Source: Bradyrhizobium vignae
GTDB taxonomy: Bacteria; Pseudomonadota; Alphaproteobacteria; Rhizobiales; Xanthobacteraceae
Direction of reading: 5' to 3'
Assembly (NCBI RefSeq): GCF_004114425.1
Contig: NZ_RDQF01000012.1
Span: 107,218-171,217 of the forward strand
DNA length: 64,000 bases
A program made the position numbers and the translations under genes. The notes beneath the pieces were generated by a model. That model did no database searches. It was given only the letters and a program-made list of their open reading frames with translations, and was not told the DNA's origin. This document shows positions 8,648-16,548 of the stretch, in pieces. Every line of letters begins with the position of its first letter. Within the stretch, counting starts at the first letter, position 1.

Positions 8648-9970
8648 GTGACAGTGCAAGCAACCAAGCCGGCCTCTGAGCATTTTGACGTCGCCGACGC
8701 CGAGCGGCGGATCAAGGCGATCTTCATCGGCTCCGTCGGCAACCTCGTCGAATGGTACGATTTCTACGCCTATACGGCGTTTGCGCTCTACTTCGCCCCT
8801 GCCTTCTTCCCCGGTAACGATCCTGTCGTGCAGCAATTGAACGCCGCCGTGGTGTTCGCGGCGACCTTCCTGATGCGTCCCCTCGGCGGCTGGTTCTTCG
8901 GCTATCTCGCCGACCATTTCGGCCGGCGCATCTCCCTGACGCTGTCCGTCGTCTTCATGTGCTTCGGCTCGCTGATCATCGCGCTGACGCCGACCTATGC
9001 CACGATCGGCTTTGCCGCGCCTGTCATCCTGGCCCTCGCCCGTGTCATCGAGGGCCTGAGCCTCGGCGGCGAATACGGCGCCAGCGCCACGTATCTCAGC
9101 GAGGTCGCCGACCCCAAGCATCGCGGCTTCTATTCCAGCTTCCAGTACGTCACCTTGATCGGCGGCCAGCTCACGGCGATTATCGTGCTGCTGCTCCTGC
9201 AAAAGGTCTTCCTGACGCCGGAGGAGCTGAAGGCCTGGGGTTGGCGCATCCCGTTCGCGATCGGCGCGGGGCTCGCGATCTTCGCCGCGGTGATGCGGCG
9301 CGGCCTGCACGAGACCGAGGCGTTCGAGGAGGCCAAGAAGGTGGTGAAGCCGACCGGCTCGATCACCAATCTGCTGCGCTATCCGCGCGAGCTCTTGCTG
9401 GTCGTCGGCCTCACCGCCGGCGGCACCGCGGCGTTCTACACCTTCACCACCTACATGCAGACTTTCGTCAAGCTCTCGGTCGGGCTGACTGAGGATCAGA
9501 CCACGTTCGTGATCTTCGGCTCGCTGATCTTCGCGACCATCCTGCAGCCGATCTACGGCGCGATCTCCGACAAGATCGGCCGCAAGCCGCTGCTGATCTT
9601 CTTCGGTATCGCCGGCACGCTCGCGACCGTTCCGCTGCTGATGACCCTGAAGGAGACCAAGTCGCCCTTCATGGCCTTCATCCTGATCTGCTGCGCCTGG
9701 CTGTTCGTCGCCGGCTACACCTCGATCAACGCGGTGGTGAAGGCCGAGCTGTTTCCCACCAATGTCCGCGCGCTCGGCGTCGGCCTGCCCTATGCGATCA
9801 CGGTCTCGATCTTCGGCGGCACGGCGCCGGCGATCGCGCTCTACTTCAAGAGCATCGGGCACGAGGACTGGTTCTATTTCTATCTTGCCGGCATCATCTG
9901 CCTGTCGCTGATCATCTATTCCACCATGCGCGACACGAAACACGCCTCCGCAATGCATCGCCACGAGTAG
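8648..9970 (+). CDS. MHS-family MFS metabolite:proton symporter
   Basis: This 440-residue inner-membrane transporter belongs to the metabolite:H+ symporter group of the major facilitator superfamily, whose members import dicarboxylates, citrate, proline-betaine or aromatic acids. The group signature GNLVEWYDFYAY is near the N-terminus, and the loop motif LADHFGRR follows the second helix. A repeat of that motif, ISDKIGRKP, lies after the seventh helix. I chose GTG 8648 because GGAGAGG ends about 6 bases before it; no in-frame ATG fits better. It lies 32 bases after the P450 and 3 bases before the molybdoprotein gene, so it is likely part of the same transcript and probably imports the P450 pathway substrate or a related organic acid. 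Confidence 0.88.
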   Translation: MTVQATKPASEHFDVADAERRIKAIFIGSVGNLVEWYDFYAYTAFALYFAPAFFPGNDPVVQQLNAAVVFAATFLMRPLGGWFFGYLADHFGRRISLTLSVVFMCFGSLIIALTPTYATIGFAAPVILALARVIEGLSLGGEYGASATYLSEVADPKHRGFYSSFQYVTLIGGQLTAIIVLLLLQKVFLTPEELKAWGWRIPFAIGAGLAIFAAVMRRGLHETEAFEEAKKVVKPTGSITNLLRYPRELLLVVGLTAGGTAAFYTFTTYMQTFVKLSVGLTEDQTTFVIFGSLIFATILQPIYGAISDKIGRKPLLIFFGIAGTLATVPLLMTLKETKSPFMAFILICCAWLFVAGYTSINAVVKAELFPTNVRALGVGLPYAITVSIFGGTAPAIALYFKSIGHEDWFYFYLAGIICLSLIIYSTMRDTKHASAMHRHE

Positions 9971-9973
9971 GCC

Positions 9974-10633
9974 ATGACCGACGAGACGCCATCCGACAGC
10001 AAGCTGACGCGCACCAAGGAGAGATGGGCGCGCGAGGGCCGGTTCCTCACCGGCAAGATTACGCGCCCGGACGATCAGCGGCTGCCGCCCGGCCAGCATC
10101 TGACCAAAGACTGGCCGGTGCTTGATCTCGGCGTCGTGCCGCCGGTGTCGCGCGAACGTTGGCGGCTGGACGTCTACGGCGCGGTCGAGCGTCCCGTGTT
10201 TTGGGCCTTCGACGAATTCACCGCGCAGAAACAGGCCCGCTTCACCTCCGATATCCACTGCGTGACGACCTGGTCGCGCTACGACAATGAGTGGGAGGGG
10301 CTCGCGACGCGTGAGCTGCTCGCGGCCTGCCAGCCGCGCGAGGATGCGCGCTTCGTCGTGCTGCATTCCTATGACGGTTACACCACCAATCTCGCGCTGG
10401 AGGACTTTGCCGCCGAGGACGCGCTGCTCGCCCACAGCTGGTCCGGCCAGCCGCTCACGGAGGAGCATGGCGGCCCCGTGCGGCTGGTCGTGCCGCATCT
10501 GTATTTCTGGAAGAGCGCGAAATGGCTGCAGGCCATCGAATTCCTGACCGAGGATGCGCCGGGCTTCTGGGAAGTCCGCGGCTATCATAACCGCGGCGAT
10601 CCCTGGGCCGAGCAGCGCTACTCGGGGGATTAG
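9974..10633 (+). CDS. Sulfite-oxidase-like molybdopterin oxidoreductase
   Basis: This 219-residue protein is a stand-alone molybdopterin domain of the sulfite oxidase/YedY type. Cys96 in SDIHCVTTW is the expected molybdenum ligand, and the later PVRLVVPHLYFWKSAKWL region is typical of the fold. No twin-arginine signal or membrane segment is seen, so the protein is probably cytoplasmic, unlike YedY/MsrP, and it has no heme or dimerisation domain. It starts 3 bases after the MHS transporter gene. The physiological substrate of this short family is not established; oxidation of a sulfur compound or reduction of an S- or N-oxide are both possible. Confidence 0.83.
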   Translation: MTDETPSDSKLTRTKERWAREGRFLTGKITRPDDQRLPPGQHLTKDWPVLDLGVVPPVSRERWRLDVYGAVERPVFWAFDEFTAQKQARFTSDIHCVTTWSRYDNEWEGLATRELLAACQPREDARFVVLHSYDGYTTNLALEDFAAEDALLAHSWSGQPLTEEHGGPVRLVVPHLYFWKSAKWLQAIEFLTEDAPGFWEVRGYHNRGDPWAEQRYSGD

Positions 10634-10658
10634 GTTCAAGCAAGAACGGGGGAAGCCC

Positions 10659-11882
10659 ATGCCGACGGAGCGCTTTCAATTCACTGGCGAAGGCGGCCAT
10701 CAGCTCGCGGCCGCGCTGGAGCTGCCCGACGGCGAGCCCGCAGCTTTCGCGCTGTTCGCGCACTGCTTCACATGCGGCAAGGACACGCTGGCGGCCAAGC
10801 GGATTTCTGTGGCACTGGCGGCCAGGGGCATCGCGGTGCTGCGCTTCGACTTCACCGGTCTCGGCTCCAGCGAAGGCGATTTCGCCAATTCGACCTTTTC
10901 CTCCAATGTCGCCGATCTCGTCCGGGCCGCCGATCATCTGCGCAGTGCCCGCAGGGCGCCGTCGATCCTGATCGGCCACAGCCTCGGCGGCGCAGCGATC
11001 CTCGCGGCTGCAGGACGAATTCCCGAAGCCAAGGCGGTCGCGACCATTGCGGCGCCCTCCGATCCCGCCCACGTCACCAATCTGTTCAAAGAGCATATCG
11101 ACAACATCCGCACGCAGGGCGAGATCGAAGTGTCGCTTGCGGGCCGCCCATTCCGGATCAGGCGTGAATTCCTCGACGACATCGTCGAGCACGAGCTGAT
11201 GAAGGACGTCACCGGCCTGCACAAGGCGCTGCTGGTGATGCACTCGCCGGTCGACGATACCGTCAGTATCGACAACGCGACGAAGATCTTCGTTGCGGCC
11301 AGGCATCCCAAGAGCTTCGTCTCGCTAGATCATGCCGATCATCTGCTGACGAAGCCCACTGACGCGCTCTACGCGGCCGACGTCATCGCCGCCTGGGCGA
11401 GCCGCTATATCGAGATCGCAAAGCCCGCCAAGGTGGTCGATCTCCCTGAGGCGCCGCGCCGGGTTGTGGTGCAGGAGACGCGCAAGAGCAAGTTCAACCA
11501 GATCATCACCATCGGCCCGCATCATCTGGTGGCGGACGAGCCGGTCGCGGCCGGCGGCGAGGATGCCGGCCCCGGCCCCTATGATTTCCTGCTCGCCGGC
11601 CTCGGCGCCTGCACCTCCATGACCATGCGCCTTTATGCCGACCGCAAATCGCTGCCGCTCGACCGCGTCACGGTTATGCTGAAACATTCGAAGATCTACG
11701 CCAAGGATTGTGCCGAGTGCGAGACACGCGAGGGCATGCTCGACCAGATCGAACGCGACATCGCGATGGATGGCGCGCTCGATGCCGAGCAGCGCAAGAA
11801 GCTGATGGAGATCGCCGACAAGTGCCCGGTGCACCGCACGCTGACATCGGAGATCCGCATCGTGACGAAGTCCGCGGACTAG
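10659..11882 (+). CDS. Alpha/beta-hydrolase fused to OsmC-like peroxidase domain
   Basis: This 407-residue protein joins two domains. Residues 1 to about 250 form an alpha/beta-hydrolase with nucleophile Ser108 in GHSLGG and a histidine in LDHADHLL. Residues from about 270 to the end are an OsmC/Ohr-like domain with two cysteines, in GACTSMTM and DKCPVHRTL, at the positions of the redox pair that reduces organic hydroperoxides. The fusion suggests ester or thioester hydrolysis linked to removal of peroxides or of reactive acyl groups. The ATG at 10659 has GGGGGAAG just before it. It is the last gene of the plus-strand cluster and ends 10 bases from the convergent MocR gene. Confidence 0.9.
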   Translation: MPTERFQFTGEGGHQLAAALELPDGEPAAFALFAHCFTCGKDTLAAKRISVALAARGIAVLRFDFTGLGSSEGDFANSTFSSNVADLVRAADHLRSARRAPSILIGHSLGGAAILAAAGRIPEAKAVATIAAPSDPAHVTNLFKEHIDNIRTQGEIEVSLAGRPFRIRREFLDDIVEHELMKDVTGLHKALLVMHSPVDDTVSIDNATKIFVAARHPKSFVSLDHADHLLTKPTDALYAADVIAAWASRYIEIAKPAKVVDLPEAPRRVVVQETRKSKFNQIITIGPHHLVADEPVAAGGEDAGPGPYDFLLAGLGACTSMTMRLYADRKSLPLDRVTVMLKHSKIYAKDCAECETREGMLDQIERDIAMDGALDAEQRKKLMEIADKCPVHRTLTSEIRIVTKSAD

Positions 11883-11892
11883 CACGCCGTCG

Positions 11893-13338
11893 CTACAAGC
11901 ACGACGCCATCGTCCGCACGGCCGCGCTGATCTCGCTTTCGCGCCAGGCCGCGAAGCCGAGCAGCAGGCCGTGATCGCGCGGCTGACCGAGCGCCAGACT
12001 CGACAAGGCGCGCGTTTCGACGCCCGCCGCGACCAACCGCTTTACCGCCCGATCAGTGCGACCGCGCTGGAGACGGGCAATGAGCTGGATGCCGCCCGGA
12101 GGCACTTCGACCGAGAGCATCCCGCCCAGCTGCCGCTCCAGTTCCTCGACAAGGTGATCGCGGCGCGCGCGATAGAGCCGGCGCATCCGGCGCAAATGCG
12201 CGAGGAAATGGCCGTCGGCGATGAATTCGGCCAGCGCCTCCTGAATGTGGCTGGACGCGATCAGCCCGATGTGCCGCTGCGCGATCTCCAGCGTGCTGAC
12301 CAACGCCGGGGGCGCGACGAGATAGCCGAGCCGGATATCCGACGTCATCACCTTCGAGAAGGTGCCGACATAGAACACGCGACCGTGGGCATCGAGCCCT
12401 TGCAAGGCCGGCACCGGCCGGCTGTCATAATGGAATTCGCCGTCGTAATCGTCCTCGACAATCCAGGTCTTGCCGGGCCTGCTCAGGCCAAGAAATTCGG
12501 TACGGCGCGCCAGCGACATCAGCCGCCCGGTCGGATGCTGATGCGAGGGTGTCATGAAGATCAGCTTTGGCGCCGCACGGCCCCGCATCGGTTGCATGCC
12601 CTGCTCGTCCAGACCGATACCGGTGACGCGCGCGCCGGAGGCCCGGAAGGCGGCCGCGGCACCGGGATAACCGGGATCCTCGACCCAGACGTCGTCGCCG
12701 GGCGAAATCAGCGCTGCCGCGATCAAGGTTAGTGCGGCCTGCGCGCTCGGCAGGATCATGATCTGCTCCGCCGTGGCGCGAACGCCTCTGCTGGTGACGA
12801 GATAATGCGCCAGCGCCTCGCACAGGCGTGTTCGATTCACTGATCCGAGCCCGCGCTTGGCCGCACCTACGGCACTGCGGCGCAGACAGCGCGCCCAGAC
12901 CTCGTTCGGAAACTCCCTGAAATCGGCGTGCCCCGGACGCAACGGCTTCAGCTGCGCCTGATAGGACATCGGCCAGTCGGTCTGCTTCAGCCCCGAAGCC
13001 CAGGGGGAGAGCCGCGGCCTGGCAGAACGTACGCTCGACGTAGCGGTGCCGGTCCGTTCGATATGCTCGTGGCCGTCGACCGCGACCACCGGACGGCGGC
13101 CGTGCGAGGCCTCGACATATCCTTCGGCAGCAAGCTGCTCGAACGCATAGGTGACGGTGTTCCGGGAGACGCCGAGATCGCGCGCGAGCCGACGGCTGGA
13201 TGGCAGCATGCGGCCTTTACCGAGGCGGCCGCTCGCGATCAGCTCTCTAAGCTGGCTCGTCAGCTGCGCCATCAGCCCCTCGTCGTCCGACCGTTTCAAG
13301 TCGATCAGAGCCGGGATCACTTCTTCCGAAACTGGCAC
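11893..13338 (-). CDS. MocR/PdxR-type transcriptional regulator (GntR HTH + aminotransferase domain)
   Basis: This 481-residue regulator has an N-terminal GntR winged helix (LMAQLTSQLRELI, then LARDLGVSRNTVTYAFEQL) and a C-terminal fold-type I aminotransferase domain. The Schiff-base lysine is present in VGTFSKVM, so it can bind pyridoxal phosphate, and VEDDYDGEFHYD is typical. MocR proteins sense PLP or amino compounds and often control a neighbouring exporter or vitamin B6 gene. It starts at GTG 13338, with GGGAG about 9 bases upstream. It diverges from an EamA exporter 82 bases away, which is its most likely target. Dyads in the shared gap may be its binding site. Confidence 0.9.
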   Translation of the reverse strand: MPVSEEVIPALIDLKRSDDEGLMAQLTSQLRELIASGRLGKGRMLPSSRRLARDLGVSRNTVTYAFEQLAAEGYVEASHGRRPVVAVDGHEHIERTGTATSSVRSARPRLSPWASGLKQTDWPMSYQAQLKPLRPGHADFREFPNEVWARCLRRSAVGAAKRGLGSVNRTRLCEALAHYLVTSRGVRATAEQIMILPSAQAALTLIAAALISPGDDVWVEDPGYPGAAAAFRASGARVTGIGLDEQGMQPMRGRAAPKLIFMTPSHQHPTGRLMSLARRTEFLGLSRPGKTWIVEDDYDGEFHYDSRPVPALQGLDAHGRVFYVGTFSKVMTSDIRLGYLVAPPALVSTLEIAQRHIGLIASSHIQEALAEFIADGHFLAHLRRMRRLYRARRDHLVEELERQLGGMLSVEVPPGGIQLIARLQRGRTDRAVKRLVAAGVETRALSSLALGQPRDHGLLLGFAAWRESEISAAVRTMASCL

Positions 13339-13423
13339 CTTGTTTTTCTCCCATCTGGTCCTTTTTCAAGTGCCAGATGAGATGCTATGCGCCGAGCTGG
13401 ATTGCTTCAAGGACCTCCAGATG
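13332..13423. promoter_or_regulatory. Dyads between MocR regulator and EamA exporter, candidate operator
   Basis: The divergent gap and its edges hold overlapping repeats. CTGGCAC at 13332-13338 is matched by GTGCCAG at 13370-13376, and CATCTGG at 13352-13358 by CCAGATG at 13373-13379. A third CCAGATG at 13417-13423 overlaps the exporter start. MocR dimers usually bind spaced repeats in such gaps, so this is a plausible autoregulatory site that also controls the exporter. Confidence 0.42.
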
Positions 13424-14335
13424 AATTCGCTGTCGCCTCGCGCCGCCGTCGGCCTGTTCCTCATCGTCGTGCTGGCCTGGGGCGTGAACTGGTCGGTGAC
13501 GAAGCAGCTCGTCCAATTCCTTCCACCCCTATGGACGTCGGCGATCCGGAGCTGGATCGCGCTGGCTGGATTGTTCGTGATCCTTGGCCTCAGCAACAAT
13601 ATGGTCATCCCGGAGCGGCGCGACATTCCTGTCGTCCTGAGCGTGGCGCTGTTGCACATGACGCTGTTCTCGGTCCTGGTTGCGGCTGGTGTGCGCTTCC
13701 TGCCCGCGAGCAAGGCCATCGTGCTCGGTTACACCACGCCGCTTTGGGTCGCGATCGCCGCGCCGCTACTGGGGAAGGATACGCTGACCGCGCCAAAGCT
13801 CGCCGGCGCCCTGCTCGGGCTGATCGGCCTTGCCGTGATCCTGAACCCTACGTCCATTGACTGGGCCAATGCGAACGTCGTGCTCGGCGCCGGCATGGTC
13901 ATCCTGGCCGCGATCTCGTGGGCCGCCAACATCATCTATATCCGCGCGCACCGCTGGATCGCGTCGCCGCTCCAGCTCCTGATCTGGCAGGTGCTGGTCG
14001 CGACGATCGTGCTGACAGGATCGGCGCTGGTCACGGATGGCCTGCCGCACGTGGAATGGTCGTGGAGGCTCGCCCTGCTGTTCCTGTATTCCGGCCTGAT
14101 CGGGACGGCGCTGGCCTATTGGGCGATGTCAATGGTCAACAAGAGCATCTCGGTGCTGACGACGGCGCTGGGCACCACAGGAACGCCGCTGGTCGGCATC
14201 GCCAGTGCCGCGATCCTCCTGAGTGAGCCGATCGACGCGAGCCTTGCGGTCGCGGCCGGACTGATCGTCACCGGCATCGGTCTTGCGACGCTAGGCGATC
14301 GGTTGTTGCGCAGTCAGGCCACTGCGAGCGGCTGA
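13421..14335 (+). CDS. EamA/DMT-family transporter
   Basis: This 304-residue inner-membrane protein has about ten hydrophobic helices in two EamA halves, as in drug/metabolite exporters of the RhaT/YdcZ kind. The ATG at 13421 has AAGGA 7 bases upstream and immediately precedes the first helix. The family mainly exports amino acids or small metabolites. Divergence from a PLP-sensing MocR regulator points to an amino compound or vitamin B6-related substrate. Its last 22 bases overlap the convergent YeeE/YedE gene. Confidence 0.88.
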   Translation: MNSLSPRAAVGLFLIVVLAWGVNWSVTKQLVQFLPPLWTSAIRSWIALAGLFVILGLSNNMVIPERRDIPVVLSVALLHMTLFSVLVAAGVRFLPASKAIVLGYTTPLWVAIAAPLLGKDTLTAPKLAGALLGLIGLAVILNPTSIDWANANVVLGAGMVILAAISWAANIIYIRAHRWIASPLQLLIWQVLVATIVLTGSALVTDGLPHVEWSWRLALLFLYSGLIGTALAYWAMSMVNKSISVLTTALGTTGTPLVGIASAAILLSEPIDASLAVAAGLIVTGIGLATLGDRLLRSQATASG

Positions 14336-15369
14336 ACGCGCAAGCTTCCGCGCAGGCCCGCCGCGGTGCCGAGCAGGATGCCGGCAACCGCGACGAAGGA
14401 GCCAAGAGCGAGCGTCGAGACGCCCGTGAGCCCCTGACCGATCGAGCAGCCGAACGCCATCACGCCGCCGATCCCCATTAGCGCAGCCCCGGTGCCCGAG
14501 CGCAGCATGTGGCGTGGTGAGGAGTAGCCTTCGAGCTTGAAGCGACCGGTAGCGAGCGCCGTCACCAGACTACCGGCGAAGACGCCGGCAACCGTCGCAA
14601 CGCCGAAGTTCGGCGTCAGCCCGGTCGAGAGCATGGCGTATTGCAGGCTATCAGCGATCGGCGCGACGAAGGTGAGCGAGGTCACTGGGACTGGATTGAA
14701 GTCGTCGGCGCCGAGATAGCCGGTGACGTACCAGCCGGCGGCAACGAGCAGTCCCACAATGCCACCTGCCGCGATCTGCCCCGGCGAACGGCGGAACGCC
14801 GGGTGCGCGAAGGCGAACAGGACGAGCGCGATGACGGTCGCGGCGGCGGCAAGCGCGCGCGACAGCGATTCCGTGACACCGATCATCCTCAGCAAGGACG
14901 GCAGCGAATTTGCGCTGACGGTCATTTGCGAAGCCTGGACCAGCGCGATACGCGCCGGCGCGATCAGGCCCTTGAGCGTCATCTGCGCGGCAATCGCAAG
15001 AACGATCACGACGACGGAGGAGCGGAGATTGCCGCGGCCGAGCAGCACCAGGGCCCGCGAGCCGCAGCCATTCGACAGCACCATGCCGTAGCCGAACAGC
15101 AGGCCACCAAGGAAGAGCACTGGGGCGGAAAAGGATTGCTGCAAATAGATCGACTTACCGAAATCGACCAAGCCGTTGCCGGCGAGGAACTGGCTCGCGA
15201 CGATCGCGACAGCGATCGCCAGCGCGTAGGTCCGCACCAGCCGCCCGTCGCCATCCGTCAGAAAGCCGCGCATACTGCTCATCAGGCAGAAGCCGCTGAG
15301 CAGGCCGGCGACACCGTAGACGAGGCCGATGACGAGGCCGGCGAGGATGACGAGCTGGGCAGCTTCCAT
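14314..15369 (-). CDS. YeeE/YedE-type sulfur-compound transporter
   Basis: This 351-residue protein has about ten membrane helices and two inverted halves, each with a conserved cysteine motif (SNGCGSR and AFGCSIGQG). This is the pattern of YeeE/YedE thiosulfate uptake proteins, in which the cysteines relay the sulfur compound through the membrane. The ATG at 15369 starts directly in the first helix. The gene stands alone on the minus strand and overlaps the EamA gene end by 22 bases. No tusA or rhodanese gene is beside it. Thiosulfate is the family substrate; selenium compounds are an alternative. Confidence 0.85.
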   Translation of the reverse strand: MEAAQLVILAGLVIGLVYGVAGLLSGFCLMSSMRGFLTDGDGRLVRTYALAIAVAIVASQFLAGNGLVDFGKSIYLQQSFSAPVLFLGGLLFGYGMVLSNGCGSRALVLLGRGNLRSSVVVIVLAIAAQMTLKGLIAPARIALVQASQMTVSANSLPSLLRMIGVTESLSRALAAAATVIALVLFAFAHPAFRRSPGQIAAGGIVGLLVAAGWYVTGYLGADDFNPVPVTSLTFVAPIADSLQYAMLSTGLTPNFGVATVAGVFAGSLVTALATGRFKLEGYSSPRHMLRSGTGAALMGIGGVMAFGCSIGQGLTGVSTLALGSFVAVAGILLGTAAGLRGSLRVQPLAVA

Positions 15370-15398
15370 CGATTGTTCTCAGATCTCTCGACGTTCTC

Positions 15399-15479
15399 CG
15401 TCATTGCGAGCGCAGCGAAGCAATCCAGCCTGTCTCCGCGGGTGCATTTCTGGATTGCTTCGGTACGCTCGCAATGACG
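15399..15479. repeat. Palindromic intergenic repeat, family R1, copy A
   Basis: CGTCATTGCGAGCG at the left is answered by CGCTCGCAATGACG at the right, and GAAGCAATCCAG by CTGGATTGCTTC inside, giving one long imperfect hairpin. Two more copies lie at 19573-19660 and 33585-33709. The layout fits the REP-like elements common between genes in Bradyrhizobium. Confidence 0.85.
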
Positions 15480-15484
15480 GTGTG

Positions 15485-16489
15485 TTATGGCTTCAGGATC
15501 ACGCGATCTCGCGACGAGCCGGCGACCGCAACATACGCTTCTTTCGCGCGCTCCAGTGGATAGACCGCATTCGTCTTGATCGGGAACGGTTTCAGATGGC
15601 CGCTCGCAAAGCCGGGCCCGAGGTCGCGCAGCACCGCGCCTGTGGCGGCGGAGGACAGGCCGAGCGTGTCGATGCCGACATAAGTGTGCTGTCCCCGGTA
15701 GAATTCGAGGATGTTGAACTGCACGATGCGGTCGATCGCGGCGATCAGGATCTGGCGGCCGCGCAAGGCGAGTGACTTGTGCGCCGCTTGGAAATAGGGA
15801 TCGCCGACCGTATTGAAGACGATGTCGGCGCCCTTGCCGCCGGTCAATTCGCGCACGCGCGCGGCGACGTCGGAGGCGGAGGCGTCAATCACCTCGATGG
15901 GCGCACGGGCGTGACCTTCATAGGGTTCCGCCTTGCGCACCACTCCGATGACGCGCGCGCCCTGCCAGGTCGCGATCTGCACCGCGGCCTGGCCGACCTT
16001 GCCGTTGACGCCGAACACCAGCACGGTCTCGCCGCTCTTCGGCACACCTGCGCGGCGAAAACCTTCCATCGCGGTGACGAAGGGCACGCCGACGCCGGCG
16101 GCCTCTTCCCACGACACCGCCCTGGGTTTCTCCACGACCGCATCGGCGTCGACCACGAGATGGCTGGCGTGGGTGCCGTCGCGGCGGATGCCGAGATCGC
16201 CGGAAGAGCCGAACACCTCGCGGCCGATCGTCCCGGCGGGCCCGTCGATCACCACGCCGGCATAGTCACGGCCGGGGGTCCGGGGGAACACGGCATAGGG
16301 CATCAGCCCGGTCGCAGCCTTGACGTCGGACGGATTGACCGCAGCGGCCTTCACCTCGACCAGAAGATCGTTCGGCCCGCGCGCAAGCGTCTGACGCTCG
16401 ACCACAGGGGCAAGCACAGCGGCGCTTTCAGCTTTGGCGTTGAGGCGCACGCAGCGCGCTTCGACCGTCCTGGCATCGGCTGGTGACAT
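15485..16489 (-). CDS. Quinone oxidoreductase-like medium-chain reductase
   Basis: This 334-residue protein is a medium-chain dehydrogenase/reductase of the zinc-free quinone oxidoreductase type. The N-terminal GroES-like part has AAVNPSDVKAATG and PGRDYAGVV. The cofactor domain shows VFGVNGKVGQAAVQIA, a variant of the usual AxGxVG NADPH site. It lies 59 bases downstream of paaK on the same strand, so it may belong to the phenylacetate operon, although no such enzyme is part of the known core route. The natural substrate, perhaps an enone or quinone, is unknown. Confidence 0.82.
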   Translation of the reverse strand: MSPADARTVEARCVRLNAKAESAAVLAPVVERQTLARGPNDLLVEVKAAAVNPSDVKAATGLMPYAVFPRTPGRDYAGVVIDGPAGTIGREVFGSSGDLGIRRDGTHASHLVVDADAVVEKPRAVSWEEAAGVGVPFVTAMEGFRRAGVPKSGETVLVFGVNGKVGQAAVQIATWQGARVIGVVRKAEPYEGHARAPIEVIDASASDVAARVRELTGGKGADIVFNTVGDPYFQAAHKSLALRGRQILIAAIDRIVQFNILEFYRGQHTYVGIDTLGLSSAATGAVLRDLGPGFASGHLKPFPIKTNAVYPLERAKEAYVAVAGSSRDRVILKP

Positions 16490-16548
16490 GAAAAGACCCG
16501 CGATTTCTCGCGGGCCTTGTCGCCTCTGGCGCCGGTCAAGTCAATCCG

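Noticed and set aside
8444..10660. Minus-strand frame of over 700 codons antisense to the MHS and molybdoprotein genes
   Set aside because: Antisense of two recognised genes; no start site and biased composition.
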